This document shows positions 8,858 to 17,003 of a stretch of DNA of 64,000 nt, piece by piece. Position numbers and translations under genes: made by a program. The stretch is taken from assembly GCA_937880755.1 (NCBI GenBank), contig CALGRX010000008.1, forward strand, positions 92,047-156,046. The letters are read 5' to 3'. Below the pieces are notes generated by a model, which saw nothing but the letters and a program-made list of their open reading frames with translations, was not told the DNA's origin and ran no database searches. Origin of the DNA: an uncultured Clostridia bacterium. GTDB lineage: Bacteria > Bacillota > Clostridia > Christensenellales > UBA3700. Position 1 is the first letter of the stretch; every line of letters starts with the position of its first letter.

Positions 8858-9884
8858 TGATTACCCCCTTCAACACGACCGTAAACGTCGTGCCGACTCC
8901 AACTTGCGAGTCCACCGATATTTTTCCTCCAACGATATCTATGACTTGTTTTACCATTGCCAAGCCCAACCCGTTGCCGTTTACCGAGTGCGAGCGGTCA
9001 CATTGATAGAATTTATCAAATATCCTTTCGCCGTCTTGTGGCGAGATGCCGCAACCGCTGTCGGAAATTTTCACCACGGCACAGTCTCCGCTTCTACCCA
9101 ACTTGACCTTGATAAACCCGTTCTCCGTAAATTTGAGCGCGTTGGACAAAAGATTGTTCCATACCAATTCCAATAGACTATCATTGCTTATTATGTGCAT
9201 TTCTTCTAATTCGCATTCCAATTCTAACCCCTTGTCTGCAATGTTCGGCTCGTATTCCGCTATTATCCTTTCCAGCTGTGCCGTAAGGTAATATTCTTTG
9301 TTTTCCACTTCCAATTCTTGATGTTCGAGCTTGCTGAGTTGCAACACGTTGTTGACGAGCCCTGTGAGCTTGTCCACCGAGCCTATTATCTTTTCAACGC
9401 AACGCCTTTTATCTTCTTCTTTTATTTTGTCGTCGGTCAGCCATTTTGCGTACGAGGACATTACGGCAAGCGGCGTCTTCATCTCGTGCGAAACGTTGGA
9501 AACGAAGTCGTTGTTGAGGACTTCCGCCTTTCTCAATTCCCTTGCCATTACGTTGATTTTGTCTGCTATATCGTCTAGTTCTTTTTGACGAATTGGCGTA
9601 CCCTCAAGTCGTATTTGTTGATCGAAGTCACCTTGCGCTATCTTGGTCGTGGCTTCCAAAATTTTGCCTACCGGCTTGTCAACCATCACCCTTCGCCTAA
9701 TTGCGTCAATCAGCGTACATATAGCCGACAACACAACGATTACCGCGAACATTATCAGCGCAATCCACCGCCTGTCTTGCGTTCTGCTCGCCACGGCGTC
9801 GTATATCAGCACCGCTGTCTCGATGACCACCGTCGTCCATATAAAAAAGAATACAATTCCCGTTAGATTGCCCTTCTTTTTCAT
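8850..9884 (-). CDS. sensor histidine kinase (HAMP, HisKA, HATPase)
   Basis: A 344-residue membrane kinase. Two N-terminal helices (about 8-30 and 40-60) enclose only a very short external loop, so it is unlikely to bind a large ligand outside. Then come a HAMP region (66-120), the H box FVSNVSHEMKTPL with phospho-acceptor His133, the N box WNNLLSNALKFT, G1 ISDSGCGIS and G2 GNGLGLAMV. It overlaps the regulator gene by 4 nt (ATGA). The minimal sensor and the adjacent membrane proteins suggest signal input through a partner or the membrane. Confidence 0.92.
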   Translation of the reverse strand: MKKKGNLTGIVFFFIWTTVVIETAVLIYDAVASRTQDRRWIALIMFAVIVVLSAICTLIDAIRRRVMVDKPVGKILEATTKIAQGDFDQQIRLEGTPIRQKELDDIADKINVMARELRKAEVLNNDFVSNVSHEMKTPLAVMSSYAKWLTDDKIKEEDKRRCVEKIIGSVDKLTGLVNNVLQLSKLEHQELEVENKEYYLTAQLERIIAEYEPNIADKGLELECELEEMHIISNDSLLELVWNNLLSNALKFTENGFIKVKLGRSGDCAVVKISDSGCGISPQDGERIFDKFYQCDRSHSVNGNGLGLAMVKQVIDIVGGKISVDSQVGVGTTFTVVLKGVINE

Positions 9885-10552
9885 TTAAGCACCGCCTTAT
9901 AGCCTAGTCCGTGCACGGTTACTATCTCAAAGCCCGTACAAGTAGCCGTCTTTTCTCTCAATTTGGCCATATATACGTCCACCGTCCTTGACGTTGCCGA
10001 GCTGTCGTAGTCCCAAAACTCATCCATTAGCGCCGAGCGCGTAAAGGTCTTTTTGGGATATGATAACATCTTGAACAATAAGTCAAACTCACGTACCGTG
10101 AGGGATATTTCTTTGCCGTCAACACTTGCCGATCTCTCGTCAAGATTCATACAAAGGTTGCCCACGGTCAACTCCTTTTTGCTCTCGACGCTTACCCTAC
10201 GCAAGACGGCGTTGATTTTCATAATCAATTCGTCCATATCGAAAGGCTTGGTAACGTAATCGTCTATACCCAAGTTGTAGCCCAACATTTTGGAAGGCTT
10301 GTCGTCCTTGGCGGACATAAAAATCACGGGCGTTTGGTCGCCTTTGCCACGCAACTTTTGCGTCAAACTAAATCCGTCGAGCCTAGGCATCATAATATCG
10401 GTAAGCAACAAATCGTACTTAGTCTTTTCCCACTCTTCCAACGCCTGCACCCCGTCAAAACAAGCTTTGACCTCGTAACCGTAGTTGTTCAAGCTCACCG
10501 AAACGTACGTATTGAGGTCCCTATCGTCCTCCGCTATCAAAATTTTGGTCAT
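9881..10552 (-). CDS. OmpR/PhoB-family response regulator
   Basis: A 223-residue two-domain regulator. The receiver has the acidic pair near residues 9-10, phospho-acceptor Asp52 (LLLTDIMMP) and Lys102 (YVTKPF). The C-terminal winged helix (about 130-223) ends with RTVDVYMAKLREK and VHGLGYK, typical of OmpR proteins. AAGGAAGG precedes the ATG. It is first in the operon with its kinase. The inverted repeat at 10620-10640 upstream could be its own operator. Confidence 0.93.
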   Translation of the reverse strand: MTKILIAEDDRDLNTYVSVSLNNYGYEVKACFDGVQALEEWEKTKYDLLLTDIMMPRLDGFSLTQKLRGKGDQTPVIFMSAKDDKPSKMLGYNLGIDDYVTKPFDMDELIMKINAVLRRVSVESKKELTVGNLCMNLDERSASVDGKEISLTVREFDLLFKMLSYPKKTFTRSALMDEFWDYDSSATSRTVDVYMAKLREKTATCTGFEIVTVHGLGYKAVLK

Positions 10553-10619
10553 AATTCACCTTCCTTTTAGTCTATCATACCATTTTTATAATTGCCTTTG
10601 GTTACTATTTTGTTAAAAT

Positions 10620-10640
10620 AATGTAAAATTCTATTACATT
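10620..10640. promoter_or_regulatory. inverted repeat upstream of the response regulator
   Basis: AATGTAA and TTACATT are perfect 7-bp arms separated by 7 bp, about 70 bp before the regulator start. This is a plausible dimer-binding site, either for autoregulation or for another factor. Nothing beyond its symmetry and position supports the call. Confidence 0.35.
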
Positions 10641-10785
10641 AATACAAAGGAGCTTCCTTTCCATAAGACTTTTTCGTTGACAATAAAACTCTACAACAGA
10701 ACCAACGTTGTCTCAACAAAAAATATTGTTGACAGCCATTGTCAGTTATTGATTGATATACTATAATAAACAAGGAGCAAAAACT

Positions 10786-11355
10786 ATGAAAAGCGTATGT
10801 ACTGACCCGAAAATTATTGCCATATTCGAAGAAGTCAAAGCACGAGCGCAAGAGCTGTATCCCCAACAATTTGACGATTGTAATATCGATTTTGTGATTA
10901 GAGAAACGAGGAAACAGCTTGGCTCTTGCCGGCTGTCGATTGGCAAAGCCACCGTCAAAGACGCGCCTGCTAAACATCGTTCGGCAGAAATTGCAATCAG
11001 CAAATATCTCGTTGACGAAGATGCTATTAGAAAGGTGTTGGTACACGAGTTGGGTCATTTCGTTGCGCCCGACCATTACCACTCTGCTATATGGAAGGAG
11101 CGTGCCGACAAAATAGGCAAAAAGTGGGGAATTATTTGTCACACTCGCGCCTCTCTACAAGAGAGCCTATCTTTCCGCGACAACCAACCCACACCCAAAG
11201 CCAATCCAACGGCAACAACTTACGTATTAGTTTGTCAACAATGCGGACAAATTATTGTGAGGCATAGGCGGTCAAAATTGGTGACGTACCCCAAAAGATT
11301 TAGATGCGGGAAATGCGGTGGAAGCTTTAAACTTTTACCCAACGCCAAGCTATAG
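10786..11355 (+). CDS. SprT-like zinc metallopeptidase domain protein
   Basis: A 189-residue cytosolic protein with an HELGH zinc-protease motif (near residue 88), a downstream HSAIW segment with another candidate zinc ligand, and a C-terminal zinc ribbon with pairs CQQC and CGKC. This order matches bacterial SprT-like proteins. AAGGAG lies upstream of ATG 10786, which is preferred over an in-frame TTG 11 codons earlier. A possible promoter TTGTCA-N17-TATAAT (10739-10767) is close, leaving a very short leader. The substrate is unknown; DNA-protein crosslink repair is known only for eukaryotic relatives. Confidence 0.8.
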   Translation: MKSVCTDPKIIAIFEEVKARAQELYPQQFDDCNIDFVIRETRKQLGSCRLSIGKATVKDAPAKHRSAEIAISKYLVDEDAIRKVLVHELGHFVAPDHYHSAIWKERADKIGKKWGIICHTRASLQESLSFRDNQPTPKANPTATTYVLVCQQCGQIIVRHRRSKLVTYPKRFRCGKCGGSFKLLPNAKL

Positions 11356-11365
11356 GAGCACCACT

Positions 11366-11545
11366 ATGAACGATAAGGATATACAACGTAAACAACGCCT
11401 CCAAGAAAGCAAAAGTCTGTATCGTAAGCGAGCTAAATTAGCCAAACAAATACTGCGAGAGCATCGCCCGCCCTTGCCTTGGAAAGAAGTGTTCCTCGTC
11501 GCCCTACTCACAACCAAAGCGAGGAACAAACACGGCAACTTCTAA
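11366..11545 (+). CDS. small basic hypothetical protein
   Basis: A 59-residue protein rich in Lys and Arg, with an N-terminal helical segment and a short hydrophobic stretch (WKEVFLVALL). AGGAGC overlaps the stop of the SprT-like gene, and the ATG follows 10 nt later, so the two are probably translated together. A terminator follows. Basic charge could mean nucleic-acid binding, but no family is recognised. Confidence 0.5.
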   Translation: MNDKDIQRKQRLQESKSLYRKRAKLAKQILREHRPPLPWKEVFLVALLTTKARNKHGNF

Positions 11546-11566
11546 TTGCCATTGTATAAAAATCAC

Positions 11567-11593
11567 AAAAAGTCGATACGTATCGACTTTTTT
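11567..11593. terminator. bidirectional terminator with TCGATACGTATCGA core
   Basis: A perfect palindrome built on GTCGATACGTATCGAC is flanked by A5 on the left and T6 on the right. Similar palindromes recur at 17389, 22781, 50652 and, less perfectly, 58572. Confidence 0.75.
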
Positions 11594-11621
11594 AGTTTTC
11601 TTTGACAATAAAGTTAATAGT

Positions 11622-11691
11622 AAGACAAGGAAAAAGGCAACTTTATCGAAGCGAACGTACTTGGCGTACGTGAGCAAGAAAAGTTGCCTTT
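11622..11691. repeat. structured 70-bp repeat, copy 1
   Basis: Nearly identical to 11807-11877. An outer stem AAGGCAACTT / AAGTTGCCTT encloses an inner stem CGTAC / GTACG. The loops differ between the copies (TTGGC against TAATGC) while both stems are kept, which suggests a conserved folded element. The region 11546-11913 holds no gene. Confidence 0.6.
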
Positions 11692-11784
11692 ATTGTTACA
11701 TTGTTGCTATGTCGTTACCATCTCGCGGCATAGGTGCGAGTTAGGCGAGAAGAGCGAGGACAGCGTGAGGGAGCATCTATTATA

Positions 11785-11912
11785 TTTTGACGGCATAGGT
11801 GCGAGCAAGACAAGGAAAAAGGCAACTTTATCGAAGCGAGCGTACTAATGCGTACGTGAGCAAGAAAAGTTGCCTTTTGACACAGTATTGCGATGTAGCT
11901 ATGCCGTCAAAA
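11785..11912. repeat. 128-bp element with 14-bp terminal inverted repeats
   Basis: Perfect ends TTTTGACGGCATAG (11785-11798) and CTATGCCGTCAAAA (11899-11912) enclose the second copy of the structured repeat. There is no coding capacity. It ends 1 bp before the adhE stop codon and could also act as the adhE transcript end. It resembles a miniature inverted-repeat element, related to 15096-15220 by its GACGGCATA/ACGGCATA ends. Confidence 0.6.
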
Positions 11913-11913
11913 A

Positions 11914-14511
11914 TTATTTGCCGTAGTAAGCATTAAGATACATCTGCTTAATCTCACTCATCAACGGATATCTTGGGTTGGCGCCGGTGCATTGGTCGTC
12001 GAAGGCGTCTTCTACCATTTGGTCGAGGGTGGTGAGGAATTTCTCTTCGTCCACGCCGGCGTCTTTGATAGTCTTTGGCAAGCCGATTTTCTCTTTGAGT
12101 TCGTCGATTGCCTCGATCAAAGACTCAACCTTCTCTGCGTCGGTGTCGCCCTTCAAGCCGAGAGCTGTTGCCACGTCGGCGTATCTCTTGGTGCATTGAG
12201 GGTATTTGTATTGAGGGAAAGTGCCCATCTTGACAGGGTTGTCGTTGGCGTTGTATCTGATAACTTCGTCAATCATCAGCGCATTGGCAACGCCGTGTGG
12301 CAAGTGGTGATAACTACCGAGCTTGTGCGCCATAGAGTGGCAAACGCCGAGGAATGCGTTGGCAAAAGCCATACCTGCCATAGTGGAAGCGTTGGCCATA
12401 CGCTCTCTCGCTTCTGCGTCGTGTACGCCGAGCTCGTATGCTCTTGGCAAATATTTGAAGATATTCTTGACAGCCTCGAGAGCGATACCGTTGGTGTATT
12501 CGGTCGCCAACATAGATGCGATTGCCTCGAGAGCGTGGGTCAACGCGTCGATACCCGAAGCGCTGGTCAAGCCCTTAGGAATGTTCATCATAAGGTCGGC
12601 GTCGACGATAGACATCTTAGGCAACAACTCGTAGTCTGCGAGAGGATATTTGGTACCCGTCGACTCATCGGTGATAACGGCAAACGGAGTAACCTCACTA
12701 CCCGTACCTGCCGTGGTAGGAATGGCGATGAAGTAAGCCTTGTCGCCCATATGAGGGAAACGATATACTCTCTTACGGATATCCATAAATCTCATAGCGA
12801 GGTCTTGGAAGTCCACCTCGGGATGCTCGTACATAGTCCACATAATCTTACCTGCGTCCATTGCGCTACCGCCACCGATTGCGATGATGGTGTCTGGCTC
12901 GAACTCTGCCATAGCCTTAGCGCCCTCTTTGGCACAAGCGAGGGTTGGATCGGGAGCAACGTTGAAGAAAGTCGTGTGTCTGATGCCCATAGCGTCGAGT
13001 TGGTCGGTGATAGCCTTGGTAAATCCACTCTTGTAGAGGAAGGTATCGGTAACGATAAACGCCTTCTTCTTGTTCATAACTTCTTTGAGTTCTCTCAAAG
13101 CAACCCCCAGACAACCTCTCTTGAAGTACACCTTCTCCGGTGCTCTAAACCACAACATATTCTCTTTTCTCTCCGCAATAGTTTTGATATTGAGCAGGTG
13201 CTTTACACCCACGTTTTCGCTTACGCTGTTACCGCCCCAACTTCCGCAACCGAGCGTCAAGGAAGGTGCGAGCATAAAGTTGTAAATGTCGCCGATACCG
13301 CCTTGCGCCGAAGGGGTATTGATGAGTTGACGACAAGTCTTCATTCTTTGCGACCAAACGGCAATCTTGTCCTTGCCCGTCTCTACGTTGATATACAAAG
13401 AAGAAGTGTGTCCGAGTCCGCCGTCCTCAACGAGTCTGGACGCTTTGTTAAGTGCGTCTTCGAAGTTGTCCGCCTTGTACATAGCAAGGACGGGACTGAG
13501 CTTTTCGTGAGCGAACTCTTCTTCGAGCTCTACGCTCTCCACTTCACCGACAAGCACTTTGCTTCCCTCGGGAGCGTCAAAGCCTGCAAGGTTGGCAATG
13601 GTGCAAGCGCTTTGTCCTACTATTCTTGCGTTGAGCGCGCCGTTGATGAGAATGGTCTTTCTCACTTTGTCGGTCTCCTCAGGGGTGAGGAAGTACGCGC
13701 CTCTAGCTTGCATCTCTGCCTTAAACTCGTCGTAAATCTCCTTGGCAACTATGCAAGATTGCTCCGATGCGCAAATCATGCCGTTGTCGAAGGTCTTAGA
13801 GTGAAGTATCGAATAAGCTGCCGTCTTGATATCAGCCGATGCGTCAACGATTGCAGGGGTATTGCCCGCGCCTACGCCGACTGCAGGCTTTCCGCTGCTG
13901 TACGCTGCCTTGACCATTCCGGGACCGCCCGTAGCCAAAATGACGTCCGCCTCTTTCATTACCATTGCGCTGAGCGGAACGCTTGGCTCGTCTATCCAAC
14001 CGATGATGCCCTCGGGAGCGCCCGCCTTAACTGCGGCGTCAAGCACGATTTTAGCCGCCTCGATGGTGCTCTTCTTGGCTCTTGGGTGTGGAGAAATGAT
14101 AAGTCCGTTGCGAGTCTTGAGTGCAAGCAACGACTTGAATATTGCCGTAGAAGTAGGGTTGGTGGTAGGCACGATAGCCGCAACCACGCCCACAGGCTCT
14201 ACCACTTTGGTGATACCGAAGCCCTCGTTTCTCTCTATCACACCACAGGTCACGGTGTCTTTGTAGGTGTTGTAGATATATTCGGAAGCGTAGTGGTTTT
14301 TGATAACCTTGTCTTCCACGATACCCATGCCCGTCTCCTCGACAGCCATTTTGGCAAGTGGAATTCTCGCTTTGTTGGCAGCCATAGCCGCCTCAAAGAA
14401 GATTTTGTCTACTTGCTCTTGTGTAAACGTTGCAAACTGCGCTTGCGCCTTACGAAGTTGCTCGAGTCTTGTCAACAACGTTTGCTCGTCATTTACATAC
14501 GTAATTGCCAT
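11914..14511 (-). CDS. adhE: bifunctional aldehyde-alcohol dehydrogenase
   Basis: An 865-residue fermentative enzyme that reduces acetyl-CoA to acetaldehyde and then ethanol, recycling two NADH; family members form cytosolic spirosome filaments. The N-terminal aldehyde dehydrogenase half (about 1-440) has catalytic Cys247 in DNGMICASEQS. The C-terminal iron alcohol dehydrogenase half (about 455-865) has GGGSAMDAGK, SGIDALTHALEA and the metal-binding HSMAHKLGSYHHLPHG. AGGAGA precedes the ATG. A SigA promoter followed by a Rex-type operator upstream indicates control by the NADH/NAD ratio. A long antisense reading frame here is a codon-bias shadow. Confidence 0.97.
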   Translation of the reverse strand: MAITYVNDEQTLLTRLEQLRKAQAQFATFTQEQVDKIFFEAAMAANKARIPLAKMAVEETGMGIVEDKVIKNHYASEYIYNTYKDTVTCGVIERNEGFGITKVVEPVGVVAAIVPTTNPTSTAIFKSLLALKTRNGLIISPHPRAKKSTIEAAKIVLDAAVKAGAPEGIIGWIDEPSVPLSAMVMKEADVILATGGPGMVKAAYSSGKPAVGVGAGNTPAIVDASADIKTAAYSILHSKTFDNGMICASEQSCIVAKEIYDEFKAEMQARGAYFLTPEETDKVRKTILINGALNARIVGQSACTIANLAGFDAPEGSKVLVGEVESVELEEEFAHEKLSPVLAMYKADNFEDALNKASRLVEDGGLGHTSSLYINVETGKDKIAVWSQRMKTCRQLINTPSAQGGIGDIYNFMLAPSLTLGCGSWGGNSVSENVGVKHLLNIKTIAERKENMLWFRAPEKVYFKRGCLGVALRELKEVMNKKKAFIVTDTFLYKSGFTKAITDQLDAMGIRHTTFFNVAPDPTLACAKEGAKAMAEFEPDTIIAIGGGSAMDAGKIMWTMYEHPEVDFQDLAMRFMDIRKRVYRFPHMGDKAYFIAIPTTAGTGSEVTPFAVITDESTGTKYPLADYELLPKMSIVDADLMMNIPKGLTSASGIDALTHALEAIASMLATEYTNGIALEAVKNIFKYLPRAYELGVHDAEARERMANASTMAGMAFANAFLGVCHSMAHKLGSYHHLPHGVANALMIDEVIRYNANDNPVKMGTFPQYKYPQCTKRYADVATALGLKGDTDAEKVESLIEAIDELKEKIGLPKTIKDAGVDEEKFLTTLDQMVEDAFDDQCTGANPRYPLMSEIKQMYLNAYYGK

Positions 14512-14615
14512 TTTTGTATCTCCTAAAATTTAATTGCTATTGATATTGGGTTTCCCCGTAAGATTGTGCCCGATTTAGACCATGTTACGTCAAGATTTTC
14601 GGTGTTTTCACCTAC

Positions 14616-14633
14616 TTGTGATATTTTTCACAA
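14616..14633. promoter_or_regulatory. candidate Rex operator of adhE
   Basis: TTGTGATATTTTTCACAA matches the Rex consensus TTGTGAANNNNTTCACAA at both conserved half-sites, apart from one inner base. It lies 13 bp downstream of the -10 box, so a bound repressor would block transcription. Rex represses adhE in many Firmicutes when NADH is low. No rex gene is present in this window. Confidence 0.75.
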
Positions 14634-14646
14634 TCTTTGTACGATT

Positions 14647-14675
14647 ATTATATGCCTATATTCCGTGGCTGTCAA
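14647..14675 (-). promoter_or_regulatory. consensus SigA promoter of adhE
   Basis: On the - strand TTGACA (14675-14670), a 17-bp spacer and TATAAT (14652-14647) form a perfect consensus promoter. The leader to the adhE ATG is about 130 nt and contains the Rex-type palindrome. Confidence 0.88.
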
Positions 14676-14943
14676 CTAAAATAACAAAAATACGCCATTT
14701 TTATATTCGTTATAATATAATATTACTATTCGATATTTATTTGGCTTTTTTGACTAATTTTTCTTTCATTTTTCGACTTTGTTTTTATAATTTTATATCC
14801 TATAATTATTTTGCAATTGCTATATGTGGAATAACATCTTTTAAAGCCTCCTTTGTGTAAAGGGAGGTGGCTTGCCGAATGGCATGACGGAGGGATTGTC
14901 CTATTTTGTCATTCAGAGGCTTGCGTGCAAGCCGTGGGAATCT

Positions 14944-15056
14944 CGTCCGTTTTGTCATTCCGTTGTGTACATTTTGCGTTAGCAAAGCCGTAGCGACTCT
15001 CGTCCTTTTGTCATTCCGTTGTGTACATTTTGCGTTAGCAAAGCCGTAGCGACTCT
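14944..15056. repeat. two direct repeats of about 56 bp in a gene-free region
   Basis: The segment beginning CGTCC and ending GCGACTCTC occurs twice in a row, at 14944-15000 and 15001-15056, differing by one base near the start. The whole stretch 14676-15552 has no supportable gene. Its left part is AT-rich; 14840-15485 is a mosaic of GC-richer repeats and hairpins. Confidence 0.6.
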
Positions 15057-15095
15057 CATTCGCTTGAATAGCCGTCTCTGTGCAAGGGAAGGGTG

Positions 15096-15220
15096 TCTTA
15101 CGGCATATCTACTTCGTTATGCTTTGTCGAGTTTGCGGTTGTGCTTAGTCACATACAAGAAGTATGCTCCTGTCGCCCAATCCTCGCTCTCCTCGCCTAA
15201 CTTGTGCCTATGCCGTAAGA
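15096..15220. repeat. 125-bp element with 12-bp terminal inverted repeats
   Basis: Ends TCTTACGGCATA (15096-15107) and TATGCCGTAAGA (15209-15220) are exact inverted repeats. The right part is similar, in reverse orientation, to 11733-11775 (the GCATAGGTGCGAGTTAGGCG region). No open frame fits. It is probably a second member of the same mobile or amplified non-coding family. Confidence 0.55.
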
Positions 15221-15236
15221 AAACCGCGGTAGCGGT

Positions 15237-15484
15237 GGAAGGGTTGTCAAATCCTGATTCCATCCTTTGAGAGTACGACTAAATCTGCGCAAGCGACCTA
15301 TAGGTCGTGCGCCGCAGGTTTACGAGTGGTCGTAGATAGGGAGCGAGCCAAACGCTAAACGATGATTGCACAAAACGTGCAATCGAGTCAAAGTGACGGC
15401 GAGCGACCGTGCAAGGGAGAGTGGCTCGGCTTTGCCGAGACGGAAGGGTTGCCAAATCCTATACTTTGGGAACACGACTAAAAT
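15237..15484. repeat. degenerate intergenic repeats
   Basis: The block GGAAGGGTTG(T/C)CAAATCCT followed by GACTAAA-type ends occurs at 15237-15284 and again at 15442-15484, with short hairpins such as GACCTATAGGTC and GGCTCGGCTTTGCCGAG between. Similar phrases (GTGCAAGGGAA) occur at 15080 and 50510, so these are dispersed copies. Confidence 0.45.
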
Positions 15485-15552
15485 GGGTTGAAAAAGATTC
15501 ACTTGATGGTGCGTATTTTTCTTTTAGTTGCTTATGTTGGCTGTAATCTTAC

Positions 15553-15723
15553 TTATAATGCTTTCGGTACAATACAATATGTATACGTAACGTTCCAACT
15601 TTCATTTGGATCAACGGTTGCAGGTCTTATTCCTGCCAACCAATAAAATACTGCGGATACGCCGTCTACAACTTGTAGCAAAAAGCTACAAAGCGACCAC
15701 CACAATTCATTTATATCAAACAT
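15553..15723 (-). CDS. small hydrophobic protein, possibly a truncated membrane protein
   Basis: An open frame of 56 residues starts at ATG 15723, 13 bp after the lipoprotein stop, with GGCAGG close upstream. The N-terminus is aromatic and hydrophobic (LWWSLCSFLLQ, then SAVFYWLAGI) and the C-terminus is polar. It resembles the first part of a larger membrane protein of accessory elements, so it may be a stub left after decay. The alternative is a genuine small membrane protein; I cannot decide. Confidence 0.4.
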   Translation of the reverse strand: MFDINELWWSLCSFLLQVVDGVSAVFYWLAGIRPATVDPNESWNVTYTYCIVPKAL

Positions 15724-15736
15724 TTACCTGCCCTCA

Positions 15737-16372
15737 CTAAGCCTTAATATCTTCGATTACTGCTTGAAAATTGCTTATCGTAAATTCTACGTCTGTGGCA
15801 GTATAAACATAATTATATTTTTTGCCGAATATCGTTCGTTTATAATCTAATGCATCATCCGGCACTTCTTCATATCTATTCGTTTCAATTCTAAAATTTG
15901 GATATTCGTTATCAATCAAATCTGTTATTATTTCATCTATATAAAAAGTAATCCTAACCTGCGTGTTTGCACTCAATGTTATCTCTTGTTGAGCAAAATA
16001 TTTAGTATTACTTGGATTATCTGTTAATAATGCAAAATTGATAGTACAATCTGTTTGAGTTTCTACTACAAACATAAAAGACCTCATTTTCTTATTATCA
16101 GTTATCAAATCGGTTTTAATTTTAGCCGTAAAAGAATTAAAATTATTTGCTGACATTAACGTCTCATAATTAGCATTCTGAACATAATCTGTTTCCCAAA
16201 CCGTGTCTTTATTATTATATTTATGAGTAAACACAGCACTTACACCGTCCATAAATTCGTCTCGATTATAAACATTTCCCCCGGTATTATTGATACTGTC
16301 ACAACCAATGACAGATATTGCGATAATCGCAATTAGCAACGCTGCTATAATCATAATAAATACTTTTTTCAT
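15737..16372 (-). CDS. putative lipoprotein of unknown function
   Basis: A 211-residue protein with a signal peptide and lipobox (ISVIGC, Cys about residue 24), so it is expected to be lipid-anchored outside the membrane. The mature part is rich in Asn, Thr and aromatic residues and beta-prone; no domain is recognised. ATG 16372 follows GAGGAGG. Base composition is AT-rich compared with adhE and glpK, suggesting acquisition. It is in a run with the upstream hypothetical gene and the small hydrophobic frame downstream. Confidence 0.65.
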   Translation of the reverse strand: MKKVFIMIIAALLIAIIAISVIGCDSINNTGGNVYNRDEFMDGVSAVFTHKYNNKDTVWETDYVQNANYETLMSANNFNSFTAKIKTDLITDNKKMRSFMFVVETQTDCTINFALLTDNPSNTKYFAQQEITLSANTQVRITFYIDEIITDLIDNEYPNFRIETNRYEEVPDDALDYKRTIFGKKYNYVYTATDVEFTISNFQAVIEDIKA

Positions 16373-16407
16373 ATAAATAGGCCTCCTCATTCTATTTAGT
16401 TGCTTAG

Positions 16408-16440
16408 TTATTTTGTTATGTTGTTATTTTGTTATTCTAA
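16408..16440. repeat. TTTTGTTAT-type repeat before the lipoprotein gene
   Basis: TTTTGTTATGTTGTTATTTT at 16411-16430 is almost identical to 17012-17031 upstream of the next gene. On the coding (-) strand both become A-rich runs of AAAATAAC just before ribosome sites. Confidence 0.5.
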
Positions 16441-16986
16441 CACATTTCCTGCAATATTATCTTTTATATCCGGGCGTTTAAGTAGTCCTGCAAAATCCTT
16501 ATAATCTTCCTTATTTGCATAATCTACTTTTACACCCCTTCTATTCAATTCTTCCCAAACGCAGTAGGAAAAACGACAGTTTTCATTTTCTCTTAGCCAG
16601 CTAACAAGTTTATCATCTTCCCACGTTAAGTCCGGAGCAGGTTTCATTCGCTCAATTTCGAGTCCTGCTTTTATTCTTTCAATAGTATCAATAGCCTCGT
16701 CGTACGATATTGTAAAGTCATTTTGGTAATGTTCGTCGATATAATTATCGTACATACAAACACGTCGTCCAAAATATTTAACCTCGTCTTCATCAACCAC
16801 ACAATAGCATTTACCACATTGTAGCAACAACAAATCCGGAGACGGACCTATTCCTTCTATTTGCGGCACTGATGTTTTATGGACCACCTTCCACGTATTC
16901 TTTCTCCAAGCCTTCTTATAAATCTTTGCAATCTTTTCAAGGCTTGACTGTGCAATATTTCCTTGCTTAGTATATTTAATTCTCAT
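16432..16986 (-). CDS. hypothetical protein, 184 aa
   Basis: A basic N-terminus (about residues 1-45) is followed by a segment with QCGKCYCVV and a mixed-charge C-terminal half. It has no signal peptide or membrane helix, so it is likely cytosolic. No family is recognised. GGTAGG lies near the ATG at 16986. It is divergent from the small XRE regulator at 17146, which may control it through the TTAGGTC operator region. Its codon use is AT-rich like the lipoprotein downstream. Confidence 0.6.
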   Translation of the reverse strand: MRIKYTKQGNIAQSSLEKIAKIYKKAWRKNTWKVVHKTSVPQIEGIGPSPDLLLLQCGKCYCVVDEDEVKYFGRRVCMYDNYIDEHYQNDFTISYDEAIDTIERIKAGLEIERMKPAPDLTWEDDKLVSWLRENENCRFSYCVWEELNRRGVKVDYANKEDYKDFAGLLKRPDIKDNIAGNVLE

Positions 16987-17003
16987 ATCCTACCTATCCT
17001 TTT

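Noticed and set aside
10739..10767. Strong promoter TTGTCA-N17-TATAAT before the SprT-like gene as sole promoter
   Set aside because: The predicted start would overlap the ribosome site, so it is mentioned only as a possibility in the gene entry.
11992..14526. 844-codon open frame antisense to adhE
   Set aside because: It mirrors the adhE coding frame, has no start context and encodes no recognisable domain; it is a shadow caused by codon bias.
14840..15552. Protein-coding remnant in the GC-richer repeat region
   Set aside because: Short frames on both strands are broken by hairpins and show no consistent product.
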